60,451 nucleotides of DNA from Verrucomicrobiota bacterium (lineage in GTDB: Bacteria > Verrucomicrobiota > Kiritimatiellia > RFP12 > UBA1067). Position 1 is the first letter of the stretch. Every line of letters begins with the position of its first letter. Made by a program: the position numbers and the translations under genes. Location of the stretch: assembly GCA_022704145.1 (NCBI GenBank), contig JAKJGY010000004.1, positions 1-60,451 on the forward strand. The letters run 5' to 3'. Shown here piece after piece: positions 30,636 to 40,384 of this stretch. Under the pieces are notes generated by a model. That model searched no databases. It was given only the letters and a program-made list of their open reading frames with translations, and was not told the origin of the DNA.

Positions 30636-33600
30636 ATGAAACGGATGGGTATGCGTGTTGCGGCAGGTGTGGCGGCTGTTGTGCTGTGCGGGCCCGGCGG
30701 CGTCTCGGCCCAGCAGTATTTCTCGAACGTCGGGGGCGCGCAGCCGTGGGACGGCGCGACGGCCAACTGGGCGGCCGCGAGCGGCGGCCCGTATGACTCG
30801 GCCTGGGCAGGCGGCGAGGCGGTCTTCGAGGGTACTTCCGGCCTCGTGACGGTCGACTCGGTCACGGCGGGCGGGCTGACGTTCGCGGTGGGCGGCTATG
30901 TGCTGACCAACGGCACGCTCACGCTGACGGGCCCGACGGTCGTCGCCAACAGCGGCGCGACGATCCACGCCAGCATCGCGGGCAGCGCGGGCCTGACCAA
31001 GGCCGGCGCCGGCGGCACGCTCACGCTGAGCGGGGTCAACACCTACAGCGGAGGCACCACCGTTTCAGGCGGCACGTTGTCGATTAACGCCGACAGCCGC
31101 CTCGGCGCGGCAGGCGAGGGCGTCACCCTCGCGGGCGGTACGCTGCGGGTGAACACGGGTCTGAACACGATCACCCGGCCGCTGACCCTCGGCGCGGGCG
31201 GGGGTACGATCAGCCTCGGCACCTGGCTGAACTACAACGGGCCGATCACGGGCGGACAGGGCCTCTATGCCAGCGGCAGCGACTTCATCCTCCAGCCGCC
31301 TTCGCCTAACGACATTGGCGTCATCACGCAGAACGGCTCGCGGCTCTTCATCAACAACGCCAACGCCATCGCCAACAACGCGGCGATCGTGATGGCCGGC
31401 GGCAGCCGCCTCGCCTTCCAGAGCGGCACCGCGCCGACTGCGCCCGCCAACCCCATCGCCTTCGCCAGCGGCTGCGGCGTGAGCGCCCGCTCCAGCATTC
31501 CCGGCGAGCTGACCCTCAGCACCACGAACGTCACGTTCCCCGCCGCGGGCTCCTTCACTTTCAACGTCGACGACCAGCCCACGCGCGGCGTTACGGTCAA
31601 CGGCGCGTGGCCAGCGCTGACCGGCGGCCTGACCGTGCAGGTCGGCGGCGGGAACGCCACTGTCGGAACGGTCACCATGAACGCCGTGCTGAGCGGTTCG
31701 GGAGGTCTGACGAAACAGAACCCGGGCGTCTTGCTGCTCGCCGCCTCGAACAGCCTCACCGGCGGCGTGACCGCCGAGGGCGGCACGGTGCGTCTCGGCA
31801 ACACGTACGCGCTCGGCCCGGTCACGAATCTGCTGACGGTCAAGAACGGCGGCGCGCTCGACCTGGCCGGCTTCAGCCCGCGCGTGACGGGCCTCACCGA
31901 CACGCTCGGCTTCGGCACGATCGGCACGGGCCTGATCACCAACTCCGGCGCCGAGGCGACGCTGTCGATCGTGCGCGCCAACAAGGCCTTCGCCGGGACG
32001 ATCGCCGGCCCGGTCAACGTGGTGATCCCCACCGGCGGCTCGGGTTATCAGATCCTCAGCGGCAACAGCACCTATACCGGCACGACCACGGTTTTCGGCG
32101 GCCTCGAGACCTGGGGCACCAACGCGCTGGGGTCGACCGCCGTCGGCACGGTGATCACCAACTCAGGGCTGTCGATGAAGGGCAAATGGGATCCGATGAT
32201 CTTCGCTCCGGAGCCGCTCACCTTCTTTGGCAACTCCTCGTTCTCGCTGAACACCGACGACGTGCTCAAGAACCCCACCTGGACCGGGCCGGTCACGCTG
32301 GCGCAAGGCGCGACGATGAACATCGTGGGCGGTAGTGCCGCCGGCTCGATCACGATCACCTCGGCCATCTCCGGCGCGGGCGCGATCAACAAGCAGACGG
32401 CCAACATGATCCTGCTGCTGTCCGGCGACAACACCTACAGCGGCGGCACGGCCCACACCGCCGGCACGCTCAAGCTCGGCAGCGCCACCGCGCTGGGCAC
32501 CGGCCCGGTGACGGTCAGCGGCGGCACGCTCGACCTGAACGGCAACAGCGCCACCCTCGGCTCCCTCAGCGCCACCGGCGGCGCTATCGTTGACACGGCC
32601 GCAGGCTCGGGCACCACGACGCTGACGGTCAACCAGACGGCCAGCACGACCTGCGCCATCCCGCTCTCCAACGGCGTCACGCGCGCGCTGGCCCTCACCA
32701 AGACCGGCGACGGCGTGCTGACCCTGAGCCACACCAACGCCTTCACCGGCGCGGTCACGATCAGCGGCGGCGCGCTCCGGCTCGGCGTCGCGGCGGCCCT
32801 GCCGAGCGACCCGACGGTGACCTCCGGCGGCACGCTCGACCTCAACGCCCGCGACATGAACGCCCTGGCCCGCAGCGTCACCCTCGCCGGTCCGGGCGGC
32901 GTCGGGCAGGCGGGCGCGCTCGCCAATACGGGCGTCGCGACCGAGTCCACGGTTCGGCATGTGACGCTTGCGGCGGACGCTCGGATCGGCACCACCGGCA
33001 GCAAGCTCAACGTCTACGGCACGCTCAACGGCGGCGGTTACGTCCTCACGATCGGCGGTACCGGCGAGGTCAACATCCGCGGCGACAACCAGCTCCAGAA
33101 CCTGGCGGGCGTGACGGTCAACTCGGGCCTGCTGCGTCTTGAGAGCAGCCAGAACTGGCCTGGAACCTATACGGTCAACGCGGGCGGCAAGCTCGACACC
33201 TACAACAACCGCACGGTGGCAGGCGCCGTACACCTGAACGGCGGACGCCTCGCGAACGGCGGCACCGGCGCGATGACGGCGCGCTGGACGGGCGCGGTGA
33301 CGGTCAGCGGCACCGGTACGGTCGACACGGCTGGCGGCCCCACCGTCTTTTCCAACGCGGTGACCGGCGCGGGCTCGCTCGTCAAGGTCGGCGCGAACGC
33401 GCTGACCCTCGCCGGCGCCTGCGACCTCGGCGGCACGCTGAGCGTCTCGAACGGCACGGTCACGGTCGCCGGTTCGCTGGCGTGCGCGGGCGGCGCCGTC
33501 GCGGCCGGCGCGACCCTCAACGGCACGGGCACGCTGCACGCGCGCGTCACGGACGGCGTCGCGGCCCCGCTGCTGGTCAGCGGCACGCTGGACGCGGCGG

Positions 33601-33788
33601 CGCTGACGCTGGCCCTGGACGTGGCCGGCCCGCCGCAGGGCGCGCCCCACACGCTGATCGACGCCACAGGCGGGACGCTGACGGGCCGCTTCGCGACGGT
33701 CCTCGGCGTGCCGCAGGGCTATGCGGTCTCGTATCAGGACAACCGGGTGCTGCTGGTCACCTCGGGCACGCTGATCCGGCTGCGCTGA
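30636..33788 (+). CDS. Secreted autotransporter-associated beta-strand repeat protein
   Basis: The protein is 1050 residues from an ATG preceded by AGGAAGGGG. A signal peptide (KRMGMRVAAGVAAVVLCGPG, cleaved near VSAQQ) is followed by many repeats of the autotransporter-associated type. These have the form G-x-L-T-K-x-G-x-G-x-L-x-L-S-G-x-N-T-Y-[ST]-G-G-T, for example KAGAGGTLTLSGVNTYSGGT and KTGDGVLTLSHTNAFTGAVT. The repeats should fold into a long right-handed beta helix. There is no C-terminal beta-barrel or PEP-CTERM anchor; the chain ends TSGTLIRLR. The export route beyond the inner membrane is therefore unknown. The composition is Gly/Thr/Ala/Asn-rich. Confidence 0.85.
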   Translation: MKRMGMRVAAGVAAVVLCGPGGVSAQQYFSNVGGAQPWDGATANWAAASGGPYDSAWAGGEAVFEGTSGLVTVDSVTAGGLTFAVGGYVLTNGTLTLTGPTVVANSGATIHASIAGSAGLTKAGAGGTLTLSGVNTYSGGTTVSGGTLSINADSRLGAAGEGVTLAGGTLRVNTGLNTITRPLTLGAGGGTISLGTWLNYNGPITGGQGLYASGSDFILQPPSPNDIGVITQNGSRLFINNANAIANNAAIVMAGGSRLAFQSGTAPTAPANPIAFASGCGVSARSSIPGELTLSTTNVTFPAAGSFTFNVDDQPTRGVTVNGAWPALTGGLTVQVGGGNATVGTVTMNAVLSGSGGLTKQNPGVLLLAASNSLTGGVTAEGGTVRLGNTYALGPVTNLLTVKNGGALDLAGFSPRVTGLTDTLGFGTIGTGLITNSGAEATLSIVRANKAFAGTIAGPVNVVIPTGGSGYQILSGNSTYTGTTTVFGGLETWGTNALGSTAVGTVITNSGLSMKGKWDPMIFAPEPLTFFGNSSFSLNTDDVLKNPTWTGPVTLAQGATMNIVGGSAAGSITITSAISGAGAINKQTANMILLLSGDNTYSGGTAHTAGTLKLGSATALGTGPVTVSGGTLDLNGNSATLGSLSATGGAIVDTAAGSGTTTLTVNQTASTTCAIPLSNGVTRALALTKTGDGVLTLSHTNAFTGAVTISGGALRLGVAAALPSDPTVTSGGTLDLNARDMNALARSVTLAGPGGVGQAGALANTGVATESTVRHVTLAADARIGTTGSKLNVYGTLNGGGYVLTIGGTGEVNIRGDNQLQNLAGVTVNSGLLRLESSQNWPGTYTVNAGGKLDTYNNRTVAGAVHLNGGRLANGGTGAMTARWTGAVTVSGTGTVDTAGGPTVFSNAVTGAGSLVKVGANALTLAGACDLGGTLSVSNGTVTVAGSLACAGGAVAAGATLNGTGTLHARVTDGVAAPLLVSGTLDAAALTLALDVAGPPQGAPHTLIDATGGTLTGRFATVLGVPQGYAVSYQDNRVLLVTSGTLIRLR

Positions 33789-33833
33789 GGCGCGGCCGTG
33801 GGAGGCTCCTGGGGGGCCGCGCGGGAGGCGGTC

Positions 33834-34766
33834 ATGGCTGAGAGGGTGTTGCGGACAGGTCTCGCGACGCTGCTGCTCGCGTGCGGCGCGCTGGCCGTCG
33901 CGGGGCAGCAGGCGCCCGCGCTCGTCACCGCGGCGACGCGGGCCGACCCTCAGGCGCTCGCCGCGCTGGAGCGGCCGGGACGTGTCGTCTTCGAGGACGG
34001 CTTTGAGACGGACGCCTCGTTCGACAACTATTTCGAGGTGCGGGGCCGCAAGGAGGGGCTTGTGGTGCGCGACGTGCTGGCGGGCCGCGCGCACCGCGGC
34101 GGCGGCGCGCTGCGCGTCACGGCGGCGGCGCGCGGCGGCCGCGAGTCGGGCGCGGGCGCGACAGGCTGGCTGGGCGCCGAGGGCTACGACCGCCTGCATC
34201 TGCGCCTCTGCATCCGTTACGCCGAGGACTACGACCAGGGCAATCTGAACCACACGGGCGGCAGCCTTGCGGCGGTGGCCGGGGGCAACCGCTGGGCGGG
34301 TATGGGCTCGGCCGGCCAGCGGCCGCGCGGCGACGACCGGTTCAACAGCCGTTTCGAGCCGTGGTGCGACTGGCGGCGGCTGCCGCCGCCCGGGTACCTC
34401 TTCCTTTACACCTACTGGATGGAGATGGCGCGCGACCGCGACGGCCACTACTGGGGCAACATGCTCGGGCCGGAGGAGGCCGAGCGCTTCGTGCCGCAGC
34501 GGGGGCGCTGGGTGTGCCTGGAGCACATGATCAAGGCCAACGACGTGGGCCAGGCCAACGGCGAGCTGGCGGCCTGGATCGATGGCCGCCTGTATGTGCA
34601 TTACACCAACATCCGCTGGCGTTCCGCCGCGGACGTGCGGCTCAAGCGCTTCGACCTGGGCGTCTACATCCACGCCTGCGCGCAGGACAACACCGTCTGG
34701 TTCGACGACGTGGCGCTCGGCACCGGCTACATCGGCCCGCCGCCCGCGGAGGCGCCGCCGCGCTAA
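33834..34766 (+). CDS. Secreted protein resembling concanavalin-like polysaccharide lyases
   Basis: The ATG at 33834 follows GGGAGG with 5-nt spacing, giving 310 residues; an earlier in-frame ATG at 33798 lacks that site. A signal peptide (LRTGLATLLLACGALAVAGQ) precedes one domain. It starts VVFEDGFETDASFDNYFEV and ends RLKRFDLGVYIHACAQDNTV, then WFDDVALGTGYIGP. The start-of-domain 'E-D-G-F-E' and the closing 'WFDD-V-x-L-G-T-x-Y-I-G-P' resemble jelly-roll domains of polysaccharide lyases such as PL14 or related lectin-like folds. I cannot assign a substrate. It follows the beta-strand-repeat gene by 45 nt on the same strand and may share its transcript. Confidence 0.55.
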   Translation: MAERVLRTGLATLLLACGALAVAGQQAPALVTAATRADPQALAALERPGRVVFEDGFETDASFDNYFEVRGRKEGLVVRDVLAGRAHRGGGALRVTAAARGGRESGAGATGWLGAEGYDRLHLRLCIRYAEDYDQGNLNHTGGSLAAVAGGNRWAGMGSAGQRPRGDDRFNSRFEPWCDWRRLPPPGYLFLYTYWMEMARDRDGHYWGNMLGPEEAERFVPQRGRWVCLEHMIKANDVGQANGELAAWIDGRLYVHYTNIRWRSAADVRLKRFDLGVYIHACAQDNTVWFDDVALGTGYIGPPPAEAPPR

Positions 34767-37672
34767 GGCTGCGCGCCGCCGCATGCGCCGTCCCCGGCCG
34801 TGCGGCAGGCCTCCAGCGCGGTGATGAGCTGCGGCAGGAGGTCGAGGCGGTCGAGGCGCACGCCGGCGGCGCCCCCTCCGGGATAGGGCTCGACATAGCG
34901 GCGTTCGGGGGTGAGGCCGAAGCGCGCGTAGAAGGCGCGGTCGAGGAAGGCCTTGACGGCCCCGGGGTCGGCGCGCCGCGCGTCGAGGTGCACCTGGAAA
35001 TAGTCGCCCTGGCCGGCGGCGTTGACGCGCAGCGCCACGGCGTCGGAGCCGAAGGCGCGCTTGAGCATGGCCTCGGCCAGGTCGAGCAGGGCGAGGCCGC
35101 GGAAGAAGCTGCCGCCGCGGATCTCGTGCAGGGGCTTGAGCGGCGCGGCCGCCAGCGCGGCGTCGTCCAGGTCGCGGTTGAAGTCGAAGGGGGTCGCGCG
35201 CACCTGTCGCAGCCACGCCTCCAGTCGCTCCGGACCGGCCAGACCGCGTTCCCAGTCCGCCTCGCGCAGGAGGGCGTCGGCGTCCGGGAGGGCTGACGGG
35301 TCGATGTCGAGGCAGCAGTCGCCGCGCTGTGAGCGGGTGACGTGGTCGAGCCAGCGTGCGGGCTCGTGGATCAGGCGGAAGCAGCGCGCGACCTCGACGA
35401 ACAGGTAGGCGACCATGGCGCGCAGCGGGACGCCGCGCTCGGCGGCGACCGCGCCGTCGGGCAGGCCGCGGCGCAGCAGCGGCTCGCGCCAGCCGGCGAG
35501 CAGGGGCTCGACGGCCTCGACGGGCGCCGCCGCAAGCAGGCGGTCGCGCAGCGCGTCGCGCGAGATCAGCAGCGGCAGGCGGCGGAGCGTGTCGTAGACG
35601 CGGGCGAGGGTGTCGGGCGCGAGCTGGCCGTCGCGGAGCAGGTCCTGCTCGACCAGCATGAAGTAGTCCTGGTCCGGGGGCAGGCCGCAGAGCAGGGCGG
35701 CCAGCTCGGCGGACTTGCCGGTCAGCTTGCGCAGCTCGGGCGTGGTCGGGACGGGGGTGTCCGGGGCGGCGGCGTAGGCGCCTGCGGACCAGCGCCAGGC
35801 CTCGCGGTCGCGGTCGACGGAGTAGGGGAAGAGGAAGCGGATGCGGTCGGTCGGGACGGGAAAGACCCCGAGCGTGCGGTAGTGGTCGCGCGGGTTGGAG
35901 GAGATCAGCGCGCCCTGCCCGTGCTTGCCCTTCTGTTCGGTGGCCTGGTCGAGCGAGCCCGCGCGCACGCCGGTGCCGTATTCGGCCTGGCAGGCGAGCC
36001 GCACGAGGGTGTCGTCGGGCAGGCCGAGGCCGTAGAGGGCGTTGAGCGCGTTCTTGACGGCGACGGTCAGGGCGGAGGAGCTGGAGAAGCCGCCCTGGGG
36101 GATGTCGCCGGTCGAGAGGAGCAGGAGGCCGCGGAAGGTGTCGCGCCCGAGGGCCTTGCGGACGCGTTCGCCGGCGGGGCCGTCGCGCAGGGTGCGGAGC
36201 GAGGCGATGGCGTTGCAGATCAGCGAGAGGGGCCTGCGCATGCTGTTGCTGACCCACAGGGCGTGGGGCGGCAGCGGGAGTCCGGAGGCCTTGCGGGCGT
36301 GCAGCTCGGCGTCGGAGAAGTAGCCGAGGGAGAGCAGGAGCTGCTCGGCGAGGCGCGTGCCGAAGGCCTCGTATTTGTTCACGCTGTCGATGTCGTCGGG
36401 AGGGAAGAGGGAGGGGGTGTCGGCGGGCACGGCGCTGACGCGTTCGCGGAAGGCGGGCTGGGTGGGGAGGTGGCGGATCTTGCCGTCGTCGGCCTGCTGG
36501 GCGAGGAGCACGAGCTGCTCGCGGCCGGCGGCGTCGGCGGCGCCGGTCGGCATCTGCCAGGCGGGCCCGAAGAAACGGCCCATGTCAGGGTGCATGAAGG
36601 CGATGCGGAAGCGGCCGCCGGAGACGCCGATGGCGACGGGGCTGGCGGGGCGGAGGCAGGCGTCCTCGCGCTCGGCGGTCTGGAGCAGCTCGCGCAGTTG
36701 CGCGGCGAGCGAGGCGGTCTGGCCGGCGGTGCGGCCGGCCGCGAGGCGCACGGCCGCGGCCCGCACGGAGGCGTCGCCGTGCGCGGCGGCGGTGTCCGCG
36801 CCGGCCAGGAGCGACTCCAGGCGGGCGAGGTCGGGCGGGCGTGTGACGTCGGCGCAGAGGACGGGGTACTCCGGCTCGGAGGGGAGGGTGGTGAGGGTGC
36901 GGATCTCGGCGTCCTCGCGGGCGAGCGCCTCGACGAGGTCGGTGAAGTAGTACTGCCCCTGGGCGTTGTCGTTGCGGAGCGCGCCGAGGAGGCGGCGCAA
37001 GGTGCTGGCGCGCGCCGCGTAGAGCGGGCAGTTGGCCTCGGTGAGCGCGTCGAGGCGCCGCCGCTCCTCTGGGTCGGGCAGGGCGTCGATGTCGTTCTGC
37101 TCGAGGATGCGCGTGAGGCGGCCTGCGGCGTCGCGCAGGAGCCGCCCCTTGCCGTGTTGGGCGGGCGGCTCGTAGCGGGCGGAGAGCAGCGTGAGGGCGG
37201 CCTCGCGGCCGCCTGCGCGATGGGTGGCGAGCAGGCGTCGGAAGATTGTCTCCGGGATGACGCGGTCGCCCATGGCGATCACCAGCAGGGGGTCGGCCTG
37301 GGCCAGCCCGGGCGCGCCGAGGGCCTCAAAGGCGGCCCAGGCGGTGCCGCCGGTGGGGTTGGCGGTGCGCACGTAGACGTTGCCGTCGCCCAGCCGGGCC
37401 ATGACCTCTTCGGCGGCGTAGCCCACGAGCACCACGCAGGGGGCGTCGCCGGTCACGCTCCGGAACGCGTCGAGGGTCAGGCGCGCGAGGGGGCGGCCCC
37501 GGACCGGCTGGACGCATTTGGGGGCGGTGCCGAAGCGTGTGCCCCGGCCTGCGGCGAGCAGCACGAGGGCGCAGGGGGCCTGGGCGAGGCCTGCGGCCGC
37601 GGCGGGGCAGGCGGTGACCTCGGGGGCGGGCGGCACGGTTTCGGCTAGGAGTCGGCTGTGTAGCATGCGCAT
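34763..37672 (-). CDS. Bifunctional GlmU-like sugar nucleotidyltransferase fused to a GHMP kinase
   Basis: This is a 969-residue fusion. Residues 34-280 form a nucleotidyltransferase with LVLLAAGRGTRFG and PK (51-52), and then LRNDNAQGQYYFTDLVEAL, very like the uridylyltransferase half of GlmU. Residues about 345-965 form a GHMP kinase with a substrate loop around SGGRFRIAFMHPD (351-363) and the ATP loop GGFSSSSALTVA (527-538). A kinase joined to a pyrophosphorylase implies a salvage pathway, sugar to sugar-1-phosphate to NDP-sugar. This is analogous to the FKP fucose enzyme but with the domains apparently of different ancestry. The sugar is unknown. The stop codon overlaps that of the facing gene. 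Confidence 0.72.
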   Translation of the reverse strand: MRMLHSRLLAETVPPAPEVTACPAAAAGLAQAPCALVLLAAGRGTRFGTAPKCVQPVRGRPLARLTLDAFRSVTGDAPCVVLVGYAAEEVMARLGDGNVYVRTANPTGGTAWAAFEALGAPGLAQADPLLVIAMGDRVIPETIFRRLLATHRAGGREAALTLLSARYEPPAQHGKGRLLRDAAGRLTRILEQNDIDALPDPEERRRLDALTEANCPLYAARASTLRRLLGALRNDNAQGQYYFTDLVEALAREDAEIRTLTTLPSEPEYPVLCADVTRPPDLARLESLLAGADTAAAHGDASVRAAAVRLAAGRTAGQTASLAAQLRELLQTAEREDACLRPASPVAIGVSGGRFRIAFMHPDMGRFFGPAWQMPTGAADAAGREQLVLLAQQADDGKIRHLPTQPAFRERVSAVPADTPSLFPPDDIDSVNKYEAFGTRLAEQLLLSLGYFSDAELHARKASGLPLPPHALWVSNSMRRPLSLICNAIASLRTLRDGPAGERVRKALGRDTFRGLLLLSTGDIPQGGFSSSSALTVAVKNALNALYGLGLPDDTLVRLACQAEYGTGVRAGSLDQATEQKGKHGQGALISSNPRDHYRTLGVFPVPTDRIRFLFPYSVDRDREAWRWSAGAYAAAPDTPVPTTPELRKLTGKSAELAALLCGLPPDQDYFMLVEQDLLRDGQLAPDTLARVYDTLRRLPLLISRDALRDRLLAAAPVEAVEPLLAGWREPLLRRGLPDGAVAAERGVPLRAMVAYLFVEVARCFRLIHEPARWLDHVTRSQRGDCCLDIDPSALPDADALLREADWERGLAGPERLEAWLRQVRATPFDFNRDLDDAALAAAPLKPLHEIRGGSFFRGLALLDLAEAMLKRAFGSDAVALRVNAAGQGDYFQVHLDARRADPGAVKAFLDRAFYARFGLTPERRYVEPYPGGGAAGVRLDRLDLLPQLITALEACRTAGDGACGGAQP

Positions 37673-37801
37673 ACGTTGCCAGAGCGGGTTCGGGATGGCA
37701 AGCGTGAAGCGGGACGGTCAGTTATCCGTAACTAACTTAGCGCTTGCGTCCGCCGGACAAAAACGATAAAGTTCGCCGCCTCTAACAAAGGAGGCGAGTG
37801 C

Positions 37802-38029
37802 ATGACCGTGAGCGAGATGACGCCCGGGCAGACGGCGGAGATCATCGGTTACCATGCCGGTAACGCGGCCTACAGGGCCAAGCTGCTGGCCTTGGGCCTG
37901 ACGCGCGGCGCGCGGCTCAGACTCGTGAATGTGGCTCCGCTCGGCGACCCCCTGAATCTGGAGGTGCGCGGCTTCCACCTGTCGTTACGGCGTGCCGAGG
38001 CGGCCGTGCTCAAGGTCCGTGCAGTCTGA
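37802..38029 (+). CDS. feoA: Ferrous iron transport protein A (FeoA)
   Basis: The 75-residue SH3-like protein begins MTVSEMTPGQTAEIIGYHAG and has the family core LLALGLTRGARLRLVNVAPL, then GDPLNLEVRGFHLSLRRAEA. It assists FeoB in ferrous iron uptake. The ATG follows AAAGGAGG. feoB starts 45 nt downstream on the same strand. The upstream 129-bp gap contains a short dyad AGTTA-TCCG-TAACT (37720-37733) but no recognisable Fur box. Confidence 0.9.
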   Translation: MTVSEMTPGQTAEIIGYHAGNAAYRAKLLALGLTRGARLRLVNVAPLGDPLNLEVRGFHLSLRRAEAAVLKVRAV

Positions 38030-38074
38030 CGGCGTCGCGGGTTGGGTGTCAACCGTTTGAGGAAGGAGGGGGTG

Positions 38075-40384
38075 GTGAGGCAGGCTTTACAGGTTGCGCT
38101 GGTGGGGAATCCGAATTCGGGCAAGACCACGCTGTTCAATGCCTTGACGGGGTCGAGGCAGCGGATCGGAAACTGGCCGGGTGTGACGGTGGAGAAGAAG
38201 GAGGGCGAGCTGGTGCTGCCGGGCGGGCAGGAGGTGAGGCTTGTCGACCTTCCGGGGATCTATTCGCTGACGGCCTCCAGCGAGGATGAGAAGGTCTCGC
38301 TGAACTATGTCCTCAGCCATGCGGCCGACCTGGTGATCAACGTGGTGGACGCCACGAACTTGGAGCGTAACCTTTACCTGACGCTGCTGCTCCTGGAGCT
38401 GAGGGTTCCGGTGCTGGTGGTCGTGACGATGATGGACATCGCGAGAAGCCGCAAGATCGCGATCGACCTGGAGCATCTGTCACGCCACCTCGGCTGTCCG
38501 GTCATGGGCGTGAACGGGTGCGACCGGCGCGACATCCAGGCGCTGGCGTCGAGGCTGGCGGGGTCGCTGCAGGGGCGCGAGGGGCGCGAGGGGCTGCAGG
38601 TCGAGTATCCCGACGAGGTGGAGCGGGAGGTGGACGCGCTGGAGGCGGGCGCGGTCCTGACGGCGGAGGCGCTGGGCGTGCCGACGCGCTGGGTCGCGCT
38701 GCGCCTGTTGGAGGGCGACCCGTTCGTCAGCGCGCAGGCGGCGGAGGTCAAGGACCTGGCCTCGGTCGTGGCGGCCGACTCGGCCGGCCGGATCGAGAAG
38801 GTCTTGCAGGAGACGCCGGACGTGATTCTGGCGGAGACGCGCTACGGCGTGATCCAGGGTCTGTGCCGCGACGTGCTGCGCCACACCGAGAGGCTGGAGC
38901 ACTTTACGGCGAAGGCGGACAAGCTGATCCTGAACCGCCTGCTGGGCATCCCGTTCTTCCTGCTCGTCATGTATGGGGTCTTCTGGATCACGCAGACGGT
39001 CGGCGGCGCGTTCATCGATTTCTTTGACCGTGCGGGCGGCACGCTGTTCGTCGAGGGCAGCCGGTTCCTGCTGGAGCGGATGTCCGCGCCGGGCTGGCTG
39101 GTGGCGCTCCTGTCCGGCGGGATCGGCGCGGGTGTCCAGACCATGGGGACGTTCATTCCGCCGATCTTCTTCATGTTCTTCTGCCTCTCCCTGCTGGAGG
39201 ACTCGGGCTACATGGCGCGCGCCGCGTTCGTGATGGACCGTTTCATGCGCTGGCTGGGGCTGCCGGGCAAGTCGTTCGTGCCGATGCTGGTCGGCTTCGG
39301 CTGTTCGGTGCCGGCGATTCTGGCGACGCGCACGCTGGAGAGCAAGCGCGACCGGTTCCTGACGATCTTCATGGTGCCGTTCATGTCGTGCGGCGCGAAG
39401 CTGCCGGTGTACGTGGTGTTCGGGGCCGCGTTCTTCAGCGCGAACCCGGGGCGGATGGTCTTCTGGATCTATGTCTGCGGGATCGCGCTGGCGGTGCTGA
39501 CCGGGATGCTGCTCAAGCGGACGCTCTTTCAGGGCGAGCCCTCGCACTTTATCATGGAGCTGCCTCCCTACCATCTGCCGCGCCTCAAGCACATCCTGCT
39601 GCACACGTGGGACCGTTTGAAGGTGTTCCTGTTCCGGGCCGGTCAGGTGATCGTGCCGATGGTGCTGCTGCTCGGCTTTCTCAACTCGGTGGGACGTGAC
39701 GGCTCGTTCGGGAACGAGGACCGCGAGACCTCGCTGCTCTGTACGGTGGGTACGGCGCTGACGCCGGTCTTCGAGCCGATGGGTGTCGAGCGGGACAACT
39801 GGCCTGCGGCCGTCTCGATCTTCACCGGGCTGTTCGCGAAGGAGGCGGTGATCGGCACCCTGACCTCGCTCTACGGGCAGATGGACGCGGAGGGCGGGCC
39901 TGCCGGAGAGGCTGGCGACGAGCCGCCCTATAACCTGTGGCGGGGGCTGGCGCAGGCCTTCGCCACCATCCCGGAGAATCTCGCGGGCGTGGCCGGAGGG
40001 CTGCTCGACCCGCTGGGCCTCGGCACGGTCTCGGGCGACGAGCGCGCGGTGGCCGAAAGCCTCGACGCCGACGTGTCGGTCTTCAGCAACATGCGGGCGC
40101 GTTTCCCGAGGGGGCCGAACCAGGCCTTCGCCTATCTGCTGTTCATCCTGCTGTACGTGCCGTGCATCGCCGCGCTGGGCGCGGCGTTCCGCGAGCTGGG
40201 GCGCTTCTACGGCTGTCTGCTGGTGGGCTACCTGACCGTGCTCGGCTGGAGCGTGGCGACGCTCTATTATCAGCTCACGCTCGGCCATCAGACGGTTTGG
40301 ATCCTAACGGCGACCGGTCTTCTGGCCGCGCTCTTCGGAGGCTTCTGGCTCATCGGCAGGCAGCGGCGGGTCAACATGCTGTAA
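38075..40384 (+). CDS. feoB: Ferrous iron transporter FeoB
   Basis: The protein has about 769 residues. I chose the GTG at 38075 because AAGGAGG precedes it by 5 nt; a TTG at 38042 opens the same frame. The N-terminal G-protein domain shows VALVGNPNSGKTTLFNALTG (G1), WPGVTVEKK (G2) and DLPGIYSL (G3). The C-terminal membrane domain has the duplicated Gate motifs, for example LVGFGCSVPAILATRTLESK. The protein moves Fe(II) across the inner membrane. An iron supply fits the haem- and Fe-S-rich proteins in this window. No FeoC is present. Confidence 0.94.
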   Translation: MRQALQVALVGNPNSGKTTLFNALTGSRQRIGNWPGVTVEKKEGELVLPGGQEVRLVDLPGIYSLTASSEDEKVSLNYVLSHAADLVINVVDATNLERNLYLTLLLLELRVPVLVVVTMMDIARSRKIAIDLEHLSRHLGCPVMGVNGCDRRDIQALASRLAGSLQGREGREGLQVEYPDEVEREVDALEAGAVLTAEALGVPTRWVALRLLEGDPFVSAQAAEVKDLASVVAADSAGRIEKVLQETPDVILAETRYGVIQGLCRDVLRHTERLEHFTAKADKLILNRLLGIPFFLLVMYGVFWITQTVGGAFIDFFDRAGGTLFVEGSRFLLERMSAPGWLVALLSGGIGAGVQTMGTFIPPIFFMFFCLSLLEDSGYMARAAFVMDRFMRWLGLPGKSFVPMLVGFGCSVPAILATRTLESKRDRFLTIFMVPFMSCGAKLPVYVVFGAAFFSANPGRMVFWIYVCGIALAVLTGMLLKRTLFQGEPSHFIMELPPYHLPRLKHILLHTWDRLKVFLFRAGQVIVPMVLLLGFLNSVGRDGSFGNEDRETSLLCTVGTALTPVFEPMGVERDNWPAAVSIFTGLFAKEAVIGTLTSLYGQMDAEGGPAGEAGDEPPYNLWRGLAQAFATIPENLAGVAGGLLDPLGLGTVSGDERAVAESLDADVSVFSNMRARFPRGPNQAFAYLLFILLYVPCIAALGAAFRELGRFYGCLLVGYLTVLGWSVATLYYQLTLGHQTVWILTATGLLAALFGGFWLIGRQRRVNML

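Noticed and set aside
30636..33788. DNA repeats that might be a CRISPR or tandem array
   Set aside because: They come from the repeated Gly/Thr-rich beta-strand motifs of one continuous protein.
32163..36257. A 1364-codon open frame on the minus strand
   Set aside because: It runs antisense to or out of frame with three well-supported genes and has extreme Arg/Ala composition.
37720..37733. Fur box upstream of feoA
   Set aside because: The short AGTTA/TAACT dyad does not match the Fur consensus; I left it as a remark only.
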